Part shown: positions 7,846 through 19,969 of the stretch, piece by piece
Layout: the number at the start of each line of letters is the position of its first letter
Numbering within the stretch: position 1 is the first letter of the stretch
DNA from: Kribbella antiqua
GTDB taxonomy: Bacteria; Actinomycetota; Actinomycetes; Propionibacteriales; Kribbellaceae
Direction: 5' to 3'
DNA: 64,000 nt
Assembly: GCF_004345665.1 (NCBI RefSeq)
Contig: NZ_SLWR01000004.1
Span: forward strand, 310,001 to 374,000
Notes under the pieces: generated by a model
Told to the model about the DNA's origin: nothing
The model's input: only the letters and a program-made list of their open reading frames with translations
Database searches by the model: none
Translations under genes and position numbers: made by a program

Positions 7846-8927
7846 ATGTCCTTCACCGACCGCCCCGAGTTGCAGAAGACCATCCAGGAGATCGTCGACA
7901 CCGGTTTCGTCGGGCTGCAGTTGCGCCTGAACGACGAGCAGGGCGAGTGGGTCGGCAGCGCCGGGCTGAGCCAGCTGGGCGAGACCGCCCCGCCGCCGCT
8001 CGACGGGCATGTCCGGATCGGCAGCAACACCAAGACCTTCACCGCGACCGTGGTGCTGCAACTGGTTGCCGAGGGCAAGATCGAGCTGGACGCCCCGGTG
8101 CTCGACTACCTGCCCGAGTTCGAGCTCGATCAGCGAATCACGGTGCGGATGCTGTTGCAACACACCAGCGGGGTGTTCAACCACACGGGCGAGTACTTCA
8201 TCGAGGACGGCACGTTCGTACCGGGGATCCCCTGGCAGGGCCGGGAGTGGGTGGAGGGCCGATTCAAGGCCTGGTCGCCCGAGGAGCTGGTACGGCTGGC
8301 ACTGTCCAAGCCGGCGCGGTTCGAGCCGGGCACGGACTGGAGCTACTCGAACACCAACTACGTGTGCTGGCCAGGCTGCTGATCCAAATGGTCACCGGCA
8401 ACTCGCTGGCCGAGGAGATGCAGCGGCTGATCATCGGGCCGCTCGGGCTGACGGGCACCGCGGTGCCGGAGAACGAGCAGGACCTCCCCGAGCCGCACGC
8501 CCACGCCTACTACAGGTACGACGAGGACGGCCAGGAGAAGACGGTCGACGTCACCAGCCAGAACCCGTCCTGGATCTCCAGCGGCGGCGACATGGTCTCG
8601 ACCACCCAGGACCTGCACACCTTCATCTCCGCGCTGGTGAGCGGCAAGCTCCTGCCGGCTCCGCTGCTGGCCGAGATGTTGACGACCCGCCCGACGCCCC
8701 TTCCCAAGATGGAGTACGGCCTCGGGGTATTCGTGCAGGAAACAGAGAGCGGCGCCAAGATCATCACCCACAACGGTGGTCACGGCGGCCACGCGGCGCT
8801 GATGTACAGCACACCCGACGGAAAGAAGACCCTCACCGCCGCGCTGAACTACGTGGACGACGCCGAGCTGTCCCTGTCCGCGCCGTTCCAGCAGGCGACG
8901 CAGCGGCTGGTCAGCGAGCTGTTCTGA
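7846..8927 (+). pseudogene. class C beta-lactamase-like serine hydrolase, frameshifted
   Basis: The first part (from an ATG with AAGGAGCG upstream) carries the serine hydrolase signature IGSNTKTFTA (S-x-x-K) and YSNTNYV (Y-x-N), then runs into a stop near 8382. The rest of the family continues in another frame as LARLLIQMVTGNSLAEEM through the HNGGHGGHA motif to SELF and stop. The sequence GTGTGCTGGCC near 8361 would restore the frame as YVVLARLL if one G were added, so a single-base loss explains the break. All three active-site motifs are intact, so this is either a very recent pseudogene or a sequencing error. An intact protein would have about 360 residues and hydrolyse peptides or esters. 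Confidence 0.85.
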
Positions 8928-9399
8928 CGCTCTTGATGTAGCGGTGGCAAGGCACCGGCAGGGTGCCGGTCTCGACCGACGCGGGGTAGTCGAAAGACCC
9001 CGCGTCGGTCCAGCCGTTCCGTTCGTAGAAGCGGCGGGCGCGCTCGTTGCCGGTAGCAACGGCAAGCCAGGCCTCGGGGTGACCGTTGGCTTCCACCTGC
9101 CGCTCCGCCTCGGACAACAGTACGGCGGCCACGGCCGAGCCGCGGTGATCACGGGAAACGTACACCTGTTCGACCTCGTCCCCCACGACCATCACAAACC
9201 CGGCGACCTCATCACCCACCACCGCGACCGTGGTGTCGGCCACCCGTTCGGCAGCCCGACGCCAGAACGACTCCTCGGTCCGAATCGCCACCAGCTCATC
9301 CGGCACATGCCCCAGGTGCCCATCACCCCATCCGGCGTACCAGATAGCCGCAACAGCATCAGCGTCTGCAGCCTCGGCACGGCGTACGGCGACGGTCAC
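8911..9399 (-). CDS. GNAT-family N-acetyltransferase
   Basis: 162 residues with the GNAT acetyl-CoA site: EVEQVYVSRDHRGSAVAAVLL (the R/Q-x-x-G-x-G/A loop appears as DHRGSA) and late WLAVATGNERARRFYERNGW (motif B). The most likely start is the GTG four bases downstream of the metH stop, which makes it the second gene of a metH transcript; longer forms would extend into metH. Its 3' end overlaps the end of the convergent serine hydrolase by 17 bases. Substrate unknown. Confidence 0.85.
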   Translation of the reverse strand: MTVAVRRAEAADADAVAAIWYAGWGDGHLGHVPDELVAIRTEESFWRRAAERVADTTVAVVGDEVAGFVMVVGDEVEQVYVSRDHRGSAVAAVLLSEAERQVEANGHPEAWLAVATGNERARRFYERNGWTDAGSFDYPASVETGTLPVPCHRYIKSVRTAR

Positions 9400-9403
9400 C
9401 CGA

Positions 9404-13024
<3,621 letters not shown>

Positions 13025-13033
13025 CTGCCGTCA

Positions 13034-13053
13034 CCTCCAGAAATCTCCGGAGG
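13034..13053 (-). promoter_or_regulatory. Shine-Dalgarno-sequestering hairpin of metH
   Basis: In the transcript CCUCC pairs with GGAGG around ten bases, and that GGAGG is the ribosome binding site nine bases before the GTG of metH. Just before it stands a second GGCGCC, which could compete for the pseudoknot strand of the upstream aptamer. It is the natural expression platform for translational control. Confidence 0.55.
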
Positions 13054-13083
13054 CGCCCTTGCAGTCAAAGTGCCCGTCGCGCG

Positions 13084-13140
13084 GGCGCCAGAACGAGCGT
13101 GGCGGACCTCGGTGGCCCGTTGCAGCGCCTCTCGACCTGG
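13084..13140 (-). promoter_or_regulatory. probable S-adenosylhomocysteine (SAH) riboswitch aptamer
   Basis: Read in the metH sense, the leader contains GAGAGGCGCUGCAAC, close to the conserved GAGGAGCGCUGCAAC of SAH riboswitches. The outer helix pairs CGAG with CUCG, an inner helix pairs GGGCC with GGUCC around ACCGA, and the pseudoknot pairs GGCGCU of the conserved segment with GGCGCC directly after the outer helix. This is the helix-plus-pseudoknot order of that class, which is known upstream of SAH-recycling and methionine-cycle genes including metH in proteobacteria and actinobacteria. SAH binding would then favour methionine synthesis. Found by eye, not by a covariance model. Confidence 0.65.
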
Positions 13141-13209
13141 TTGGCCCATGTTAGCGGCGTCACAACGATAACCAAGCGTCGTCGCCCAGCAGTTGAGACA
13201 CGTGTTCAG

Positions 13210-13743
13210 TCAGTGGATGAGCGCCTGGATTCCCGGGGCGTACAGGTCGGCAATCGTCTCCGGGTCCGCGGCGGCCGTCGTACCGGTTTTGCTGATCGCC
13301 ATCGCGGCGCCGAGGCCGAGCAGCTGGGCGGTGATGAGCTCGGCCCGCAACTCGGCGTCGTCACCGGTGAGCCTCGCGGCGAAAGCGGCCGTCACCTGGT
13401 CGCGGAAGTGCTCACGGATCAGCGCCCGTTCGTCGCCGCTGGGGGCCGCGAAGACCACGCGAATCAGCAGATCCAGGCCGTGCTTGCGCCGGTGGTTCAC
13501 CAATGTCAGTACGGCGTGGCGGCCCAGGTCGTCGTCGGGGGCCGCCAGGAGTTGCTCTGCGGCCTCACTGAAGTCTGCGACTGCGTTGAAGAGCGATTCC
13601 TTGCTGCCGAAGTGCTTGACGATCAGCGCCGCGCTGACGTTCGCGTCGGCGGCGATCCCGCGCAGCGTGACCGCGTTGTACGGCTGCAACGCGAACGCCC
13701 GCCGCGCCGCCCGCAGAATCGCGGTCCGCCCTGGATCCGTCAC
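13210..13743 (-). CDS. TetR-family regulator of the adjacent exporter
   Basis: 177 residues. Helix-turn-helix at about residues 8-55 (AILRAARRAFALQPYN, LRGIAADANVSAALIVKHFGSKESLF), then a C-terminal domain of the TetR_C type with LITAQLLGLGAAMAISKTG. Its GTG overlaps the stop of the MFS gene by four bases (GTGA), so it is translated from the same mRNA and probably controls that mRNA through the long inverted repeat at 15211-15253. Such TetR-exporter pairs usually sense a drug or metabolite that the pump removes. Confidence 0.92.
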   Translation of the reverse strand: MTDPGRTAILRAARRAFALQPYNAVTLRGIAADANVSAALIVKHFGSKESLFNAVADFSEAAEQLLAAPDDDLGRHAVLTLVNHRRKHGLDLLIRVVFAAPSGDERALIREHFRDQVTAAFAARLTGDDAELRAELITAQLLGLGAAMAISKTGTTAAADPETIADLYAPGIQALIH

Positions 13744-15194
13744 ACCGAACCTTTGCCGTCCGGGATCGCCGCGCCGGCCGCCTCGGCGACCACGGCCGAC
13801 GCCGGCGCGGGACGCCGTACCGGAATGAACATGACCAGGCCGGCGGCCACCAGAGCGGCGATCCCGGCGATCACGAAGACGATCAGGTACGCCGACAGTG
13901 CGGGGGCGATTTGGCCCGCCTTGGTGATCGTGACGTTGGTCAGCACGGTCACCACGATCGTGCTGCAGATCGCCTGCCCGATCGTGCGCATCAACGTGTT
14001 GAGGCCGTTCGCCGCGGCCGTTTCGGTCACGGGCACAGCATGCATGATCAACGCCGGAAGTGCCGAGTACGCCACCGCCGTACCGGCCGAAACGACCGTC
14101 GCACCGGCCACGATCCCGGCGACATCACCACTGGTGAACAGGCGTACGACGTACCCGATCGCCATCAGGATCGACGCGACCGCGAGGGTGAACCGCGGAC
14201 CGCGGGCCTTGGAGATCCGCGCCGACACCGGCGACAGCAACACCATCGCGATCCCGCCGGGCAGCAGGCACAGTCCACTCACCACGATCGACTCGCCCAG
14301 CCCGTAGCCGGTCCACTTCGGCTCCTGCACGAGCTGCGCGGTCGACAGCGAGTTGGCGTAGAACGCGAAGCCGATCAGCAGCGCCGCCAGATTGGTGAAC
14401 AGAACGGCGGGACGCGCCGACACCCGTAGGTCGATGAGTGGGCTCTTGGTGCGCAACTCGATCGCTGTCCAGATCGGCACGATCGCGGCGGCTCCGGCGT
14501 ACAGGCAGACGATCGTCGTCGTACCCCACGTGCTGCCCTTCGAGACCGCGAGCAGCAGGTAAACGAGGAACGCGCTCAGCCCGATCGCCCCCAGGACGTC
14601 GAACCGTCCACTCGTCCGCACCGAGGACTCGGGCACGATCAGCAGCACGAGTACGACGTCGAGCACGCCGAGGCCGAGCGAGATCCAGAACATCGTGTGC
14701 CAGTTCGAGTACTCCACGACGAGCGTCGCCGCCGGGATGCCGAACGCGGCGCCGACTCCCAGCGTCGAGCTCATGATCGCGATCGACGGGATCACCCGGC
14801 GCGGTGGGAGCTCATCCCGCAGGATGCTGATCCCGAGCGGTACGACGGCGACGGCGGCGCCCTGGAACGCGCGGCCGACGATCAGCACCGGCAGGTCGGA
14901 ACTGCTTGCGCATAGCAACGAACCGATGACCATCGAGCCGAGCGCGATGAGCAGGACTCGCCGCTTGCCGTACATGTCTCCGGCGCGGCCGAGCAGCGGC
15001 GTGAAGACAGCGCCGGTCAGCAACGTCACGGTGATCAGCCAGCTGACGTCGGCCGGCTCGCTGTGGGTGATCTTCGGCAGCTCGGGTAGGAGCGGTACGA
15101 CGATCGTCTGGCTGATCGAAACCAGCACCCCACACGAGGCCAACGCAGCCAAGATCAACCGGGGACTCTGCAGGGCGGAATGACGGGCGGTCAC
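13740..15194 (-). CDS. MFS multidrug exporter, DHA2 family (14 TM)
   Basis: 484 residues with 14 predicted membrane segments. The loop 2-3 motif A is GRAGDMYGKRRVLL and motif C-like glycine/proline segments appear in the fifth helix region (TLGVGAAFGIPAA); the 14-helix length places it in DHA2 (EmrB/QacA type), proton-driven drug efflux in the plasma membrane. The start ATG is 16 bases before an 18-base inverted repeat that should be the operator of the overlapping TetR gene. Confidence 0.92.
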   Translation of the reverse strand: MTARHSALQSPRLILAALASCGVLVSISQTIVVPLLPELPKITHSEPADVSWLITVTLLTGAVFTPLLGRAGDMYGKRRVLLIALGSMVIGSLLCASSSDLPVLIVGRAFQGAAVAVVPLGISILRDELPPRRVIPSIAIMSSTLGVGAAFGIPAATLVVEYSNWHTMFWISLGLGVLDVVLVLLIVPESSVRTSGRFDVLGAIGLSAFLVYLLLAVSKGSTWGTTTIVCLYAGAAAIVPIWTAIELRTKSPLIDLRVSARPAVLFTNLAALLIGFAFYANSLSTAQLVQEPKWTGYGLGESIVVSGLCLLPGGIAMVLLSPVSARISKARGPRFTLAVASILMAIGYVVRLFTSGDVAGIVAGATVVSAGTAVAYSALPALIMHAVPVTETAAANGLNTLMRTIGQAICSTIVVTVLTNVTITKAGQIAPALSAYLIVFVIAGIAALVAAGLVMFIPVRRPAPASAVVAEAAGAAIPDGKGSV

Positions 15195-15210
15195 AAGGTG
15201 TCCTCACGGC

Positions 15211-15253
15211 GGTGAACAAATGTTTACCGCTTCAGGGTAAACGCATGTTCACC
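15211..15253. promoter_or_regulatory. TetR operator upstream of the MFS exporter
   Basis: GGTGAACAAATGTTTACC and GGTAAACGCATGTTCACC form an 18-base inverted repeat with 15 matching positions around seven bases. Each arm has the palindromic character GTGAAC/GTTTAC, so two repressor dimers may bind. It covers the promoter of the MFS-TetR operon. Confidence 0.7.
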
Positions 15254-15404
15254 GCTCCCGCAGCGATTTGGCTCACCCAGTGGACCGCCCGGCAGACCTG
15301 CACCACTCGCAAACCAGAGCCGCCGGCCGCCGCTGACCGGCCGGGGAGCGCGGCGACGCAGGCGCGGGGGTTGGTGAGTGGCGCAGGTCCGGGGCTGGAC
15401 ACAC

Positions 15405-15458
15405 CGATCGGGCCCGGGCGCCTCGTGGAGGGGAGGTAGGAGGCGCCGGGCCCGATCG
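15405..15458. terminator. long GC-rich hairpin downstream of htrA
   Basis: A 19-20 base stem (CGATCGGGCCCGGGCGCCTC against its complement with one missing base) around a 15-base purine-rich loop, with TTTT after its right arm. It separates the htrA gene from the MFS operon promoter and is a probable terminator; the T-run favours plus-strand transcripts but the stem could serve htrA too. Confidence 0.65.
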
Positions 15459-15492
15459 TTTTCGGTCCGCTTCAGCGGGGGGAGCGCTGGTA

Positions 15493-17082
15493 TCAGCGGA
15501 CCGGGCCTGTGATCAATTCGATGGTTGCTTTGTGCTGCACGCCGTCCTGGTCGGTCCAGCCGACCTCGACCTTGTCGCCGGGGTGCTGCTTGTTCAGCAG
15601 GGTCGACAGGGTGTCCGGCGACTCGACGGTCTTGCCGGCGAAGGAGGTGATGACGTCACCGGGCTCGATCCCCGCCTCGTCCGCCTTGCCGTCGGCGATC
15701 ACGTCGTTGACCACCGCGCCGGTCGTATCGGCGTTGGAGAGCACCGAGATCCCGAGCATCGCCGAGGCCCCGAGGTGTACGGCGTCCGAGGCCTTCCCGT
15801 CCTCGATCTGGTCGACGATCTGCATCGCCTGGTTGATCGGGATCGCGTACCCCTGCGTCGTGGCCTGGCCCTGGCCCGAGCCGTCACCGGAACCGTTGCC
15901 GTCACCGAAACCGTTTCCGTCTCCGAAGCCGTTACCACCGCCGAACCCGTTACCGTTGCCGAACCCGTTGCCGTCGCCGTCCGCCACCTGCGTAGCCGTA
16001 CCGGCGGAAGTTCCGGTCAACGTCGCGGTCGACGCGCTGGAGCCGGTGGTCGCCGCGGTCTGGCCCGGCTGGCCGTTGCCGCCGTTGTTGCCGCCCGAAC
16101 CGGCCGTGTCGACGCCGATCACCTCACCGGAGGTGTTCGCCAGCGGTCCGCCGGAATCACCCGCCTGGATGTTGGCGTCGGTCTGGATCAGGTTGGTCAG
16201 GTTCTCCGGGTCCGACCCGTTCTCGTCGGTCGCGGTGATCGACTGGTTCAGCCCGGTGACCTTGCCGGCCGCGTAGCTCGGCGTACCGCCGACGCCGCCC
16301 GCGTTCCCGATCCCGACCACCTGATCCCCGACGGCCACCTTGTCGGAGTCGCCGATCTTGGCCGTCTGCAGCCCGGACGCGTCCTTCAGCTTCAGTACGG
16401 CGATGTCGTGCTCGTCGTCGTACCCGACGACGCTGGCCTGATATGTCTTCCCGTTGCCGATGTCGGTGACCGTGATCGAGGTCGCACCCTCGATCACGTG
16501 GTGGTTCGTCAGCACCTCGCCGTCGGCGGTGAGCACGATCCCGGTACCAGCCGCCTTCGCGTTCTCATAGCCGAGCACCGTGTTCACATCCACCAGCCCC
16601 GGCGAAACCTGCGCCGCCACCGCGGCCGGGTCCAGCTGCTTCTGCGCGAGCTGCGAGCCGTTCGCGTGCTGATCGATGCCCCAGGCAACCGATCCGGCAA
16701 CCATCGCCACGGCGAGCCCGAGCGCTCCCGCCCCGAGCAACTTCCGCCCGCGCTTCCGGGGAGGCTTCTGCGTCCCGCCGTACGGCGGAAAGCCCGGCTG
16801 CGGGTAGTAGCTCGGATACTGCGCATACCCGCCAACCTGCTGCTGCCCGTAGTCCTGCCCGCCGTAGGGCATCTGTCCGCCGTACGGCGCTTGACCCGGG
16901 TACGGCGGCTGTCCGGGCGCCGGCTGTTGTGGAGCGCCGTACTGCCCCGGGTACTGCCCACTCGGCTGCCCGTGCGACGACTGCGCGCCGGAACCCTGCT
17001 GCTCAAAGCCGTGCGGCCCGCCGCCCTGACCCGAACCGTCCTGGCTCTTGCCGGATCCCTGTTGTCCCACGCTGTCGTTCAT
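15493..17082 (-). CDS. membrane-anchored HtrA/DegP-type serine protease with PDZ domain
   Basis: 529 residues. Residues 1-110 are a Gln/Gly/Pro/Tyr-rich cytoplasmic tail, 114-136 a membrane anchor, about 155-425 a trypsin-like (S1C) protease domain facing outside, and 435-529 a PDZ domain with AGIEPGDVITSFAGK. The catalytic triad is His195 (TNHHVI), Asp226 (EHDIAVL) and Ser310 (GDSGGPL). Between the serine and GYAIPINQAM lies an 80-residue low-complexity insert (about 328-408) with repeated GNGFGDGN units. GAGGAGGG eight bases before the ATG fixes the start. Role: extracytoplasmic protein quality control. The gene stands alone between two hairpin-bounded regions. Confidence 0.93.
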   Translation of the reverse strand: MNDSVGQQGSGKSQDGSGQGGGPHGFEQQGSGAQSSHGQPSGQYPGQYGAPQQPAPGQPPYPGQAPYGGQMPYGGQDYGQQQVGGYAQYPSYYPQPGFPPYGGTQKPPRKRGRKLLGAGALGLAVAMVAGSVAWGIDQHANGSQLAQKQLDPAAVAAQVSPGLVDVNTVLGYENAKAAGTGIVLTADGEVLTNHHVIEGATSITVTDIGNGKTYQASVVGYDDEHDIAVLKLKDASGLQTAKIGDSDKVAVGDQVVGIGNAGGVGGTPSYAAGKVTGLNQSITATDENGSDPENLTNLIQTDANIQAGDSGGPLANTSGEVIGVDTAGSGGNNGGNGQPGQTAATTGSSASTATLTGTSAGTATQVADGDGNGFGNGNGFGGGNGFGDGNGFGDGNGSGDGSGQGQATTQGYAIPINQAMQIVDQIEDGKASDAVHLGASAMLGISVLSNADTTGAVVNDVIADGKADEAGIEPGDVITSFAGKTVESPDTLSTLLNKQHPGDKVEVGWTDQDGVQHKATIELITGPVR

Positions 17083-17199
17083 CCCGATGCCCTCCTCAGC
17101 CAATTCCCTCTGCCATCGATAAAAGCTCGCCAGACTGAGAACTCCATCGACCGAACCAATGAGTTAGCTGAGAATCCAAGGTGGCCTCCGCCACACTCC

Positions 17200-17757
17200 T
17201 CAGGCCGACACGAGCCGGCGGACCGCCTCGACGACCGCGCGACGGCGATCGGCCCGGGCTGGGACGGCCGCGCCGTACTCCGGGTTCATCGACGACCAAC
17301 TGGTCGCGATCGCCTGCAGCAGCGCGAGAAGCTCGACCGCGGTGAAATGCGCCGGTACGACGCCGGAGCGCTGGGCCTGCTCGAGATCACCGAGCCTGCT
17401 CTTGTTGACGGCCAGGATCGCCTCCAACCGCGATCCCGAAGGGCGCTCCAGCCGATACCAGATCGCCAGCCGCAGGTGCTCGGGACGCTCCTCGAAGTAG
17501 TCGAACACACGCCCCGCGTACTCCGCCAGGTTCGCCGGGTCGAACCCGACCGCGCCCAGGTAGGCGTCGACGTACGCCGTGAACACCGCGTCGAACAACC
17601 CGTCCTTGCTGCCGAAGTACGCGTACAGCATCGCCTTGTTGCAGCCGGCCTCCTCGGCGATCCGGTTCACCCGCGCGCCGGCGATCCCCCGCGCGGCGAA
17701 CTCCTCGGTCGCCGCCACCAGGATCCGCTTCCGGGTCCGGTCCGCATTCCTCTCCAT
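17200..17757 (-). CDS. TetR-family regulator
   Basis: 185 residues. Helix-turn-helix at about residues 7-52 (RILVAATEEFAARG, VNRIAEEAGCNKAMLYAYFGSKDGLF), then a TetR_C ligand domain. The start MERNADRTRKR fits the family; the frame upstream crosses the operator region. It is divergent from an SDR gene over two copies of AACCATCYGGTTRGTT, so it most likely represses that SDR and itself. Confidence 0.92.
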   Translation of the reverse strand: MERNADRTRKRILVAATEEFAARGIAGARVNRIAEEAGCNKAMLYAYFGSKDGLFDAVFTAYVDAYLGAVGFDPANLAEYAGRVFDYFEERPEHLRLAIWYRLERPSGSRLEAILAVNKSRLGDLEQAQRSGVVPAHFTAVELLALLQAIATSWSSMNPEYGAAVPARADRRRAVVEAVRRLVSA

Positions 17758-17772
17758 ACCGCACAGTCTAGC

Positions 17773-17788
17773 AACCATCTGGTTGGTT
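17773..17788. promoter_or_regulatory. TetR operator copy 1 (AACCATCTGGTTGGTT)
   Basis: AACCA-TC-TGGTT is a short dyad extended by GGTT. It lies close to the TetR start and is repeated at 17828. Confidence 0.65.
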
Positions 17789-17827
17789 GATTTTCTCTGA
17801 CATCCGGTGTTCCCTAGAAAGGTATCC

Positions 17828-17843
17828 AACCATCCGGTTAGTT
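17828..17843. promoter_or_regulatory. TetR operator copy 2 (AACCATCCGGTTAGTT)
   Basis: Matches copy 1 at 14 of 16 positions and lies just before the SDR start. The two copies are 55 bases apart, about five helical turns, so bound dimers would face the same side. Confidence 0.65.
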
Positions 17844-17854
17844 AGGAATCATCC

Positions 17855-18685
17855 ATGAGCAAGATCTGGCTGATCACCGGCAGCTCCCGCGGCCTCGGCC
17901 GCGCCCTGACCGAGGCAGTCCTGGCCGCCGGCGACCGAGTCGTCGCGACCGCCCGCAAACCCGAGCAGCTCGACGACCTGGTCGACCAGTACGGCGATCG
18001 GATCCGTGCGATCGCCCTCGACGTCACCGACGCGGTCGCGGCGCGCGCCGCCGTACAGACGGCTCTCGACGAGTTCGGTGGCCTCGACGTCGTCGCCAAC
18101 AACGCCGGCTACGCCAACAGCGCCCCGATCGAAGAGACCACCGACGCCGACTTCCGAGCCCAGCTCGAGACGAACCTGTTCGGCGTCGTCAACGTCACCA
18201 AGGCAGCACTCCCGCTCTTCCGCGAACGGCGCGCCGGGCACTTCCTGCAGTTCTCCTCAGTCGGCGGACGCGTCGGCGGCACGCCGGGCATGGGCGCCTA
18301 CCAAACCGCGAAGTTCGCCGTCGAAGGCTTCTCCGAAGTCCTGAACAACGAGGTCAAACCCTTCGGCGTCAAGGTCACGATCATCGAGCCGGGCGCCTTC
18401 CGCACCGACTGGGGCGGTACGTCGATGACGATCGCACCGGTCGGTCCCGACTACGACGAAACCGTCGGCGCGATGAACCGCTACCGCCTCGAAACCGACG
18501 GCACCCAACCCGGCGACCCCGCCAAGGCCGCCGCCGCCATCCTCACCATCGTTGCCCTCGACAACCCACCGCTCCGCCTCCTGCTCGGCAAAGACGCCCT
18601 CACCCACGCCGAACGCGCCTCCCAGTCCCGCGCCGAAGAAGCCACCGCCTGGTCCCACCTCACCACCTCCACCGACTTCGCCTGA
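17855..18685 (+). CDS. short-chain dehydrogenase/reductase (classical SDR)
   Basis: 276 residues. Cofactor loop LITGSSRGLGRAL, NADP-type context ATARKPEQL, the NNAGY motif, catalytic FSSVGG and YQTAKFAVEGFSE (Y-x3-K), and the IIEPGAFRT turn. This layout is that of the SDRs acting on small ketones or steroids; the substrate is unknown. It is the divergent partner of the TetR gene and its likely target. The stop is followed by the hairpin at 18712-18745. Confidence 0.92.
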   Translation: MSKIWLITGSSRGLGRALTEAVLAAGDRVVATARKPEQLDDLVDQYGDRIRAIALDVTDAVAARAAVQTALDEFGGLDVVANNAGYANSAPIEETTDADFRAQLETNLFGVVNVTKAALPLFRERRAGHFLQFSSVGGRVGGTPGMGAYQTAKFAVEGFSEVLNNEVKPFGVKVTIIEPGAFRTDWGGTSMTIAPVGPDYDETVGAMNRYRLETDGTQPGDPAKAAAAILTIVALDNPPLRLLLGKDALTHAERASQSRAEEATAWSHLTTSTDFA

Positions 18686-18711
18686 CCGCCTCGCCGAGGC
18701 CGCTGGTGGCG

Positions 18712-18745
18712 CAGCCCCGAGGCGACTACCTCCGCCTCGGGGCTG
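18712..18745. terminator. bidirectional terminator hairpin
   Basis: CAGCCCCGAGGCG and CGCCTCGGGGCTG pair perfectly over 13 bases with an 8-base loop, exactly between the convergent SDR and epoxide hydrolase genes. Confidence 0.75.
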
Positions 18746-18764
18746 AGCGCGATGCTCGACGGTT

Positions 18765-19907
18765 TCAGCGCAGGGTCCGGAAGAACTCGCGGACGTCGGT
18801 GACCAGGAGTTCGGGTTCCTCCAGGGCCGCGAAGTGGCCGCCGTGGTCGACGTCGGTCCAGCGGGTGATGGTGTTCTCGCGCTCGACGTAGCGGCGGATT
18901 GCGACGTCGTGCGCGAGTATCAGCGCGGCTGTGGGCACGCCCGAGTTCTCCTTGATCGCACCCCACGCCGACTGCTGCGCATAGCCGACGTACGCCGCCG
19001 TTCCCGCCGTACCGGTGAGCCAGTAGATCATCACGTTGGTGAGCAGCCGATCCTTGCTGATGATTGCCTCCGGCAAGGTTTCGGCCGGGTGGGTCCAGGC
19101 CCGGAACTTGTCCATGATCCAGGCGAGTTGCCCGACCGGCGAGTCGACCAGCCCGTAGGCGAGCGTCTGCGGGCGAGTCGACTGGATCGAGATGTAGCCG
19201 AACTCCTCGCGCATGAACGTCGCGACCCGGCCGATCCGATCCTGCTCGAGCGGCGTCAGCGTCTTCAGCTCGTCATCGTCCAACGGGAACGGCGGCAGGC
19301 TCGGACCGCCGTTCGTGTGGACGCCGACCACGTGGTCCTTGGCCGCCCGCGCCACCTCGGGCGACACGGCCCCGCCGATGTCACCACCTTGTACGCCGTA
19401 CTGGTCGTACCCGAGGCGGTTCATCAGCTCAGCCCAGATCCTCCCGACCCGGTCGGTCGACCAACCGCTGTCCGCGACCGGGCCGGCGAAGCCGAATCCG
19501 GGCAGCGACGGGATGACGAGGTGGAACGCGTCCGCGGCTTGACCGCCGTACGCGACCGGGTCGGTGAGCGGGCCGATCACGTCGAGGAATTCGACGATCG
19601 ATCCCGGCCAGCCATGGGTGAGCATCAGCGGAAGGGCGTTGGGTTCTGGCGACTTGATGTGCAGGAAGTGGATCAGTTGGCCGTCGATCGTGGTGGTGAA
19701 CTGCGGGTAGGCGTTGAGCTCGGCCTCGGCTGCCCGCCAGTCGTAGCCGGTCCGCCAGTACTCGACCAGTTCGGCGAGCCAGGAGACCGGTACGCCGGTG
19801 TCCCAGCTGTCACCGGGCAGCGCGGCCGGGAGCCGGGTGTTCGCCAGCCGGGTCGCCAAGTCGTCGAGGGTGCTCTGCGGGATGTCGATACGGAATGGCT
19901 TGATCAT
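18765..19907 (-). CDS. epoxide hydrolase (alpha/beta fold, EHN family)
   Basis: 380 residues. The N-terminal EHN region (residues 1-110, [35 protein letters not shown]) precedes the alpha/beta core with oxyanion motif THGWPGS, nucleophile aspartate in [10 protein letters not shown] and a late [14 protein letters not shown] with the catalytic histidine. Microsomal-type epoxide hydrolases open epoxides to diols; bacterial members also handle juvenile-hormone-like and other hydrophobic epoxides. The gene is divergent from a WYL-domain regulator 62 bases away, which may control it. Confidence 0.92.
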   Translation of the reverse strand: MIKPFRIDIPQSTLDDLATRLANTRLPAALPGDSWDTGVPVSWLAELVEYWRTGYDWRAAEAELNAYPQFTTTIDGQLIHFLHIKSPEPNALPLMLTHGWPGSIVEFLDVIGPLTDPVAYGGQAADAFHLVIPSLPGFGFAGPVADSGWSTDRVGRIWAELMNRLGYDQYGVQGGDIGGAVSPEVARAAKDHVVGVHTNGGPSLPPFPLDDDELKTLTPLEQDRIGRVATFMREEFGYISIQSTRPQTLAYGLVDSPVGQLAWIMDKFRAWTHPAETLPEAIISKDRLLTNVMIYWLTGTAGTAAYVGYAQQSAWGAIKENSGVPTAALILAHDVAIRRYVERENTITRWTDVDHGGHFAALEEPELLVTDVREFFRTLR

Positions 19908-19969
19908 GTTTCGACTCTTTCACCCGGTTAGGACAGCTTCGGTCCTAGCTGGCTGCGAGAATTCCGAAC

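Noticed and set aside
15532..17790. A 752-residue open frame opposite htrA
   Set aside because: Mirror of the low-complexity tail and insert of the protease; repetitive Val/Arg/Ala/Glu composition and no start signal.
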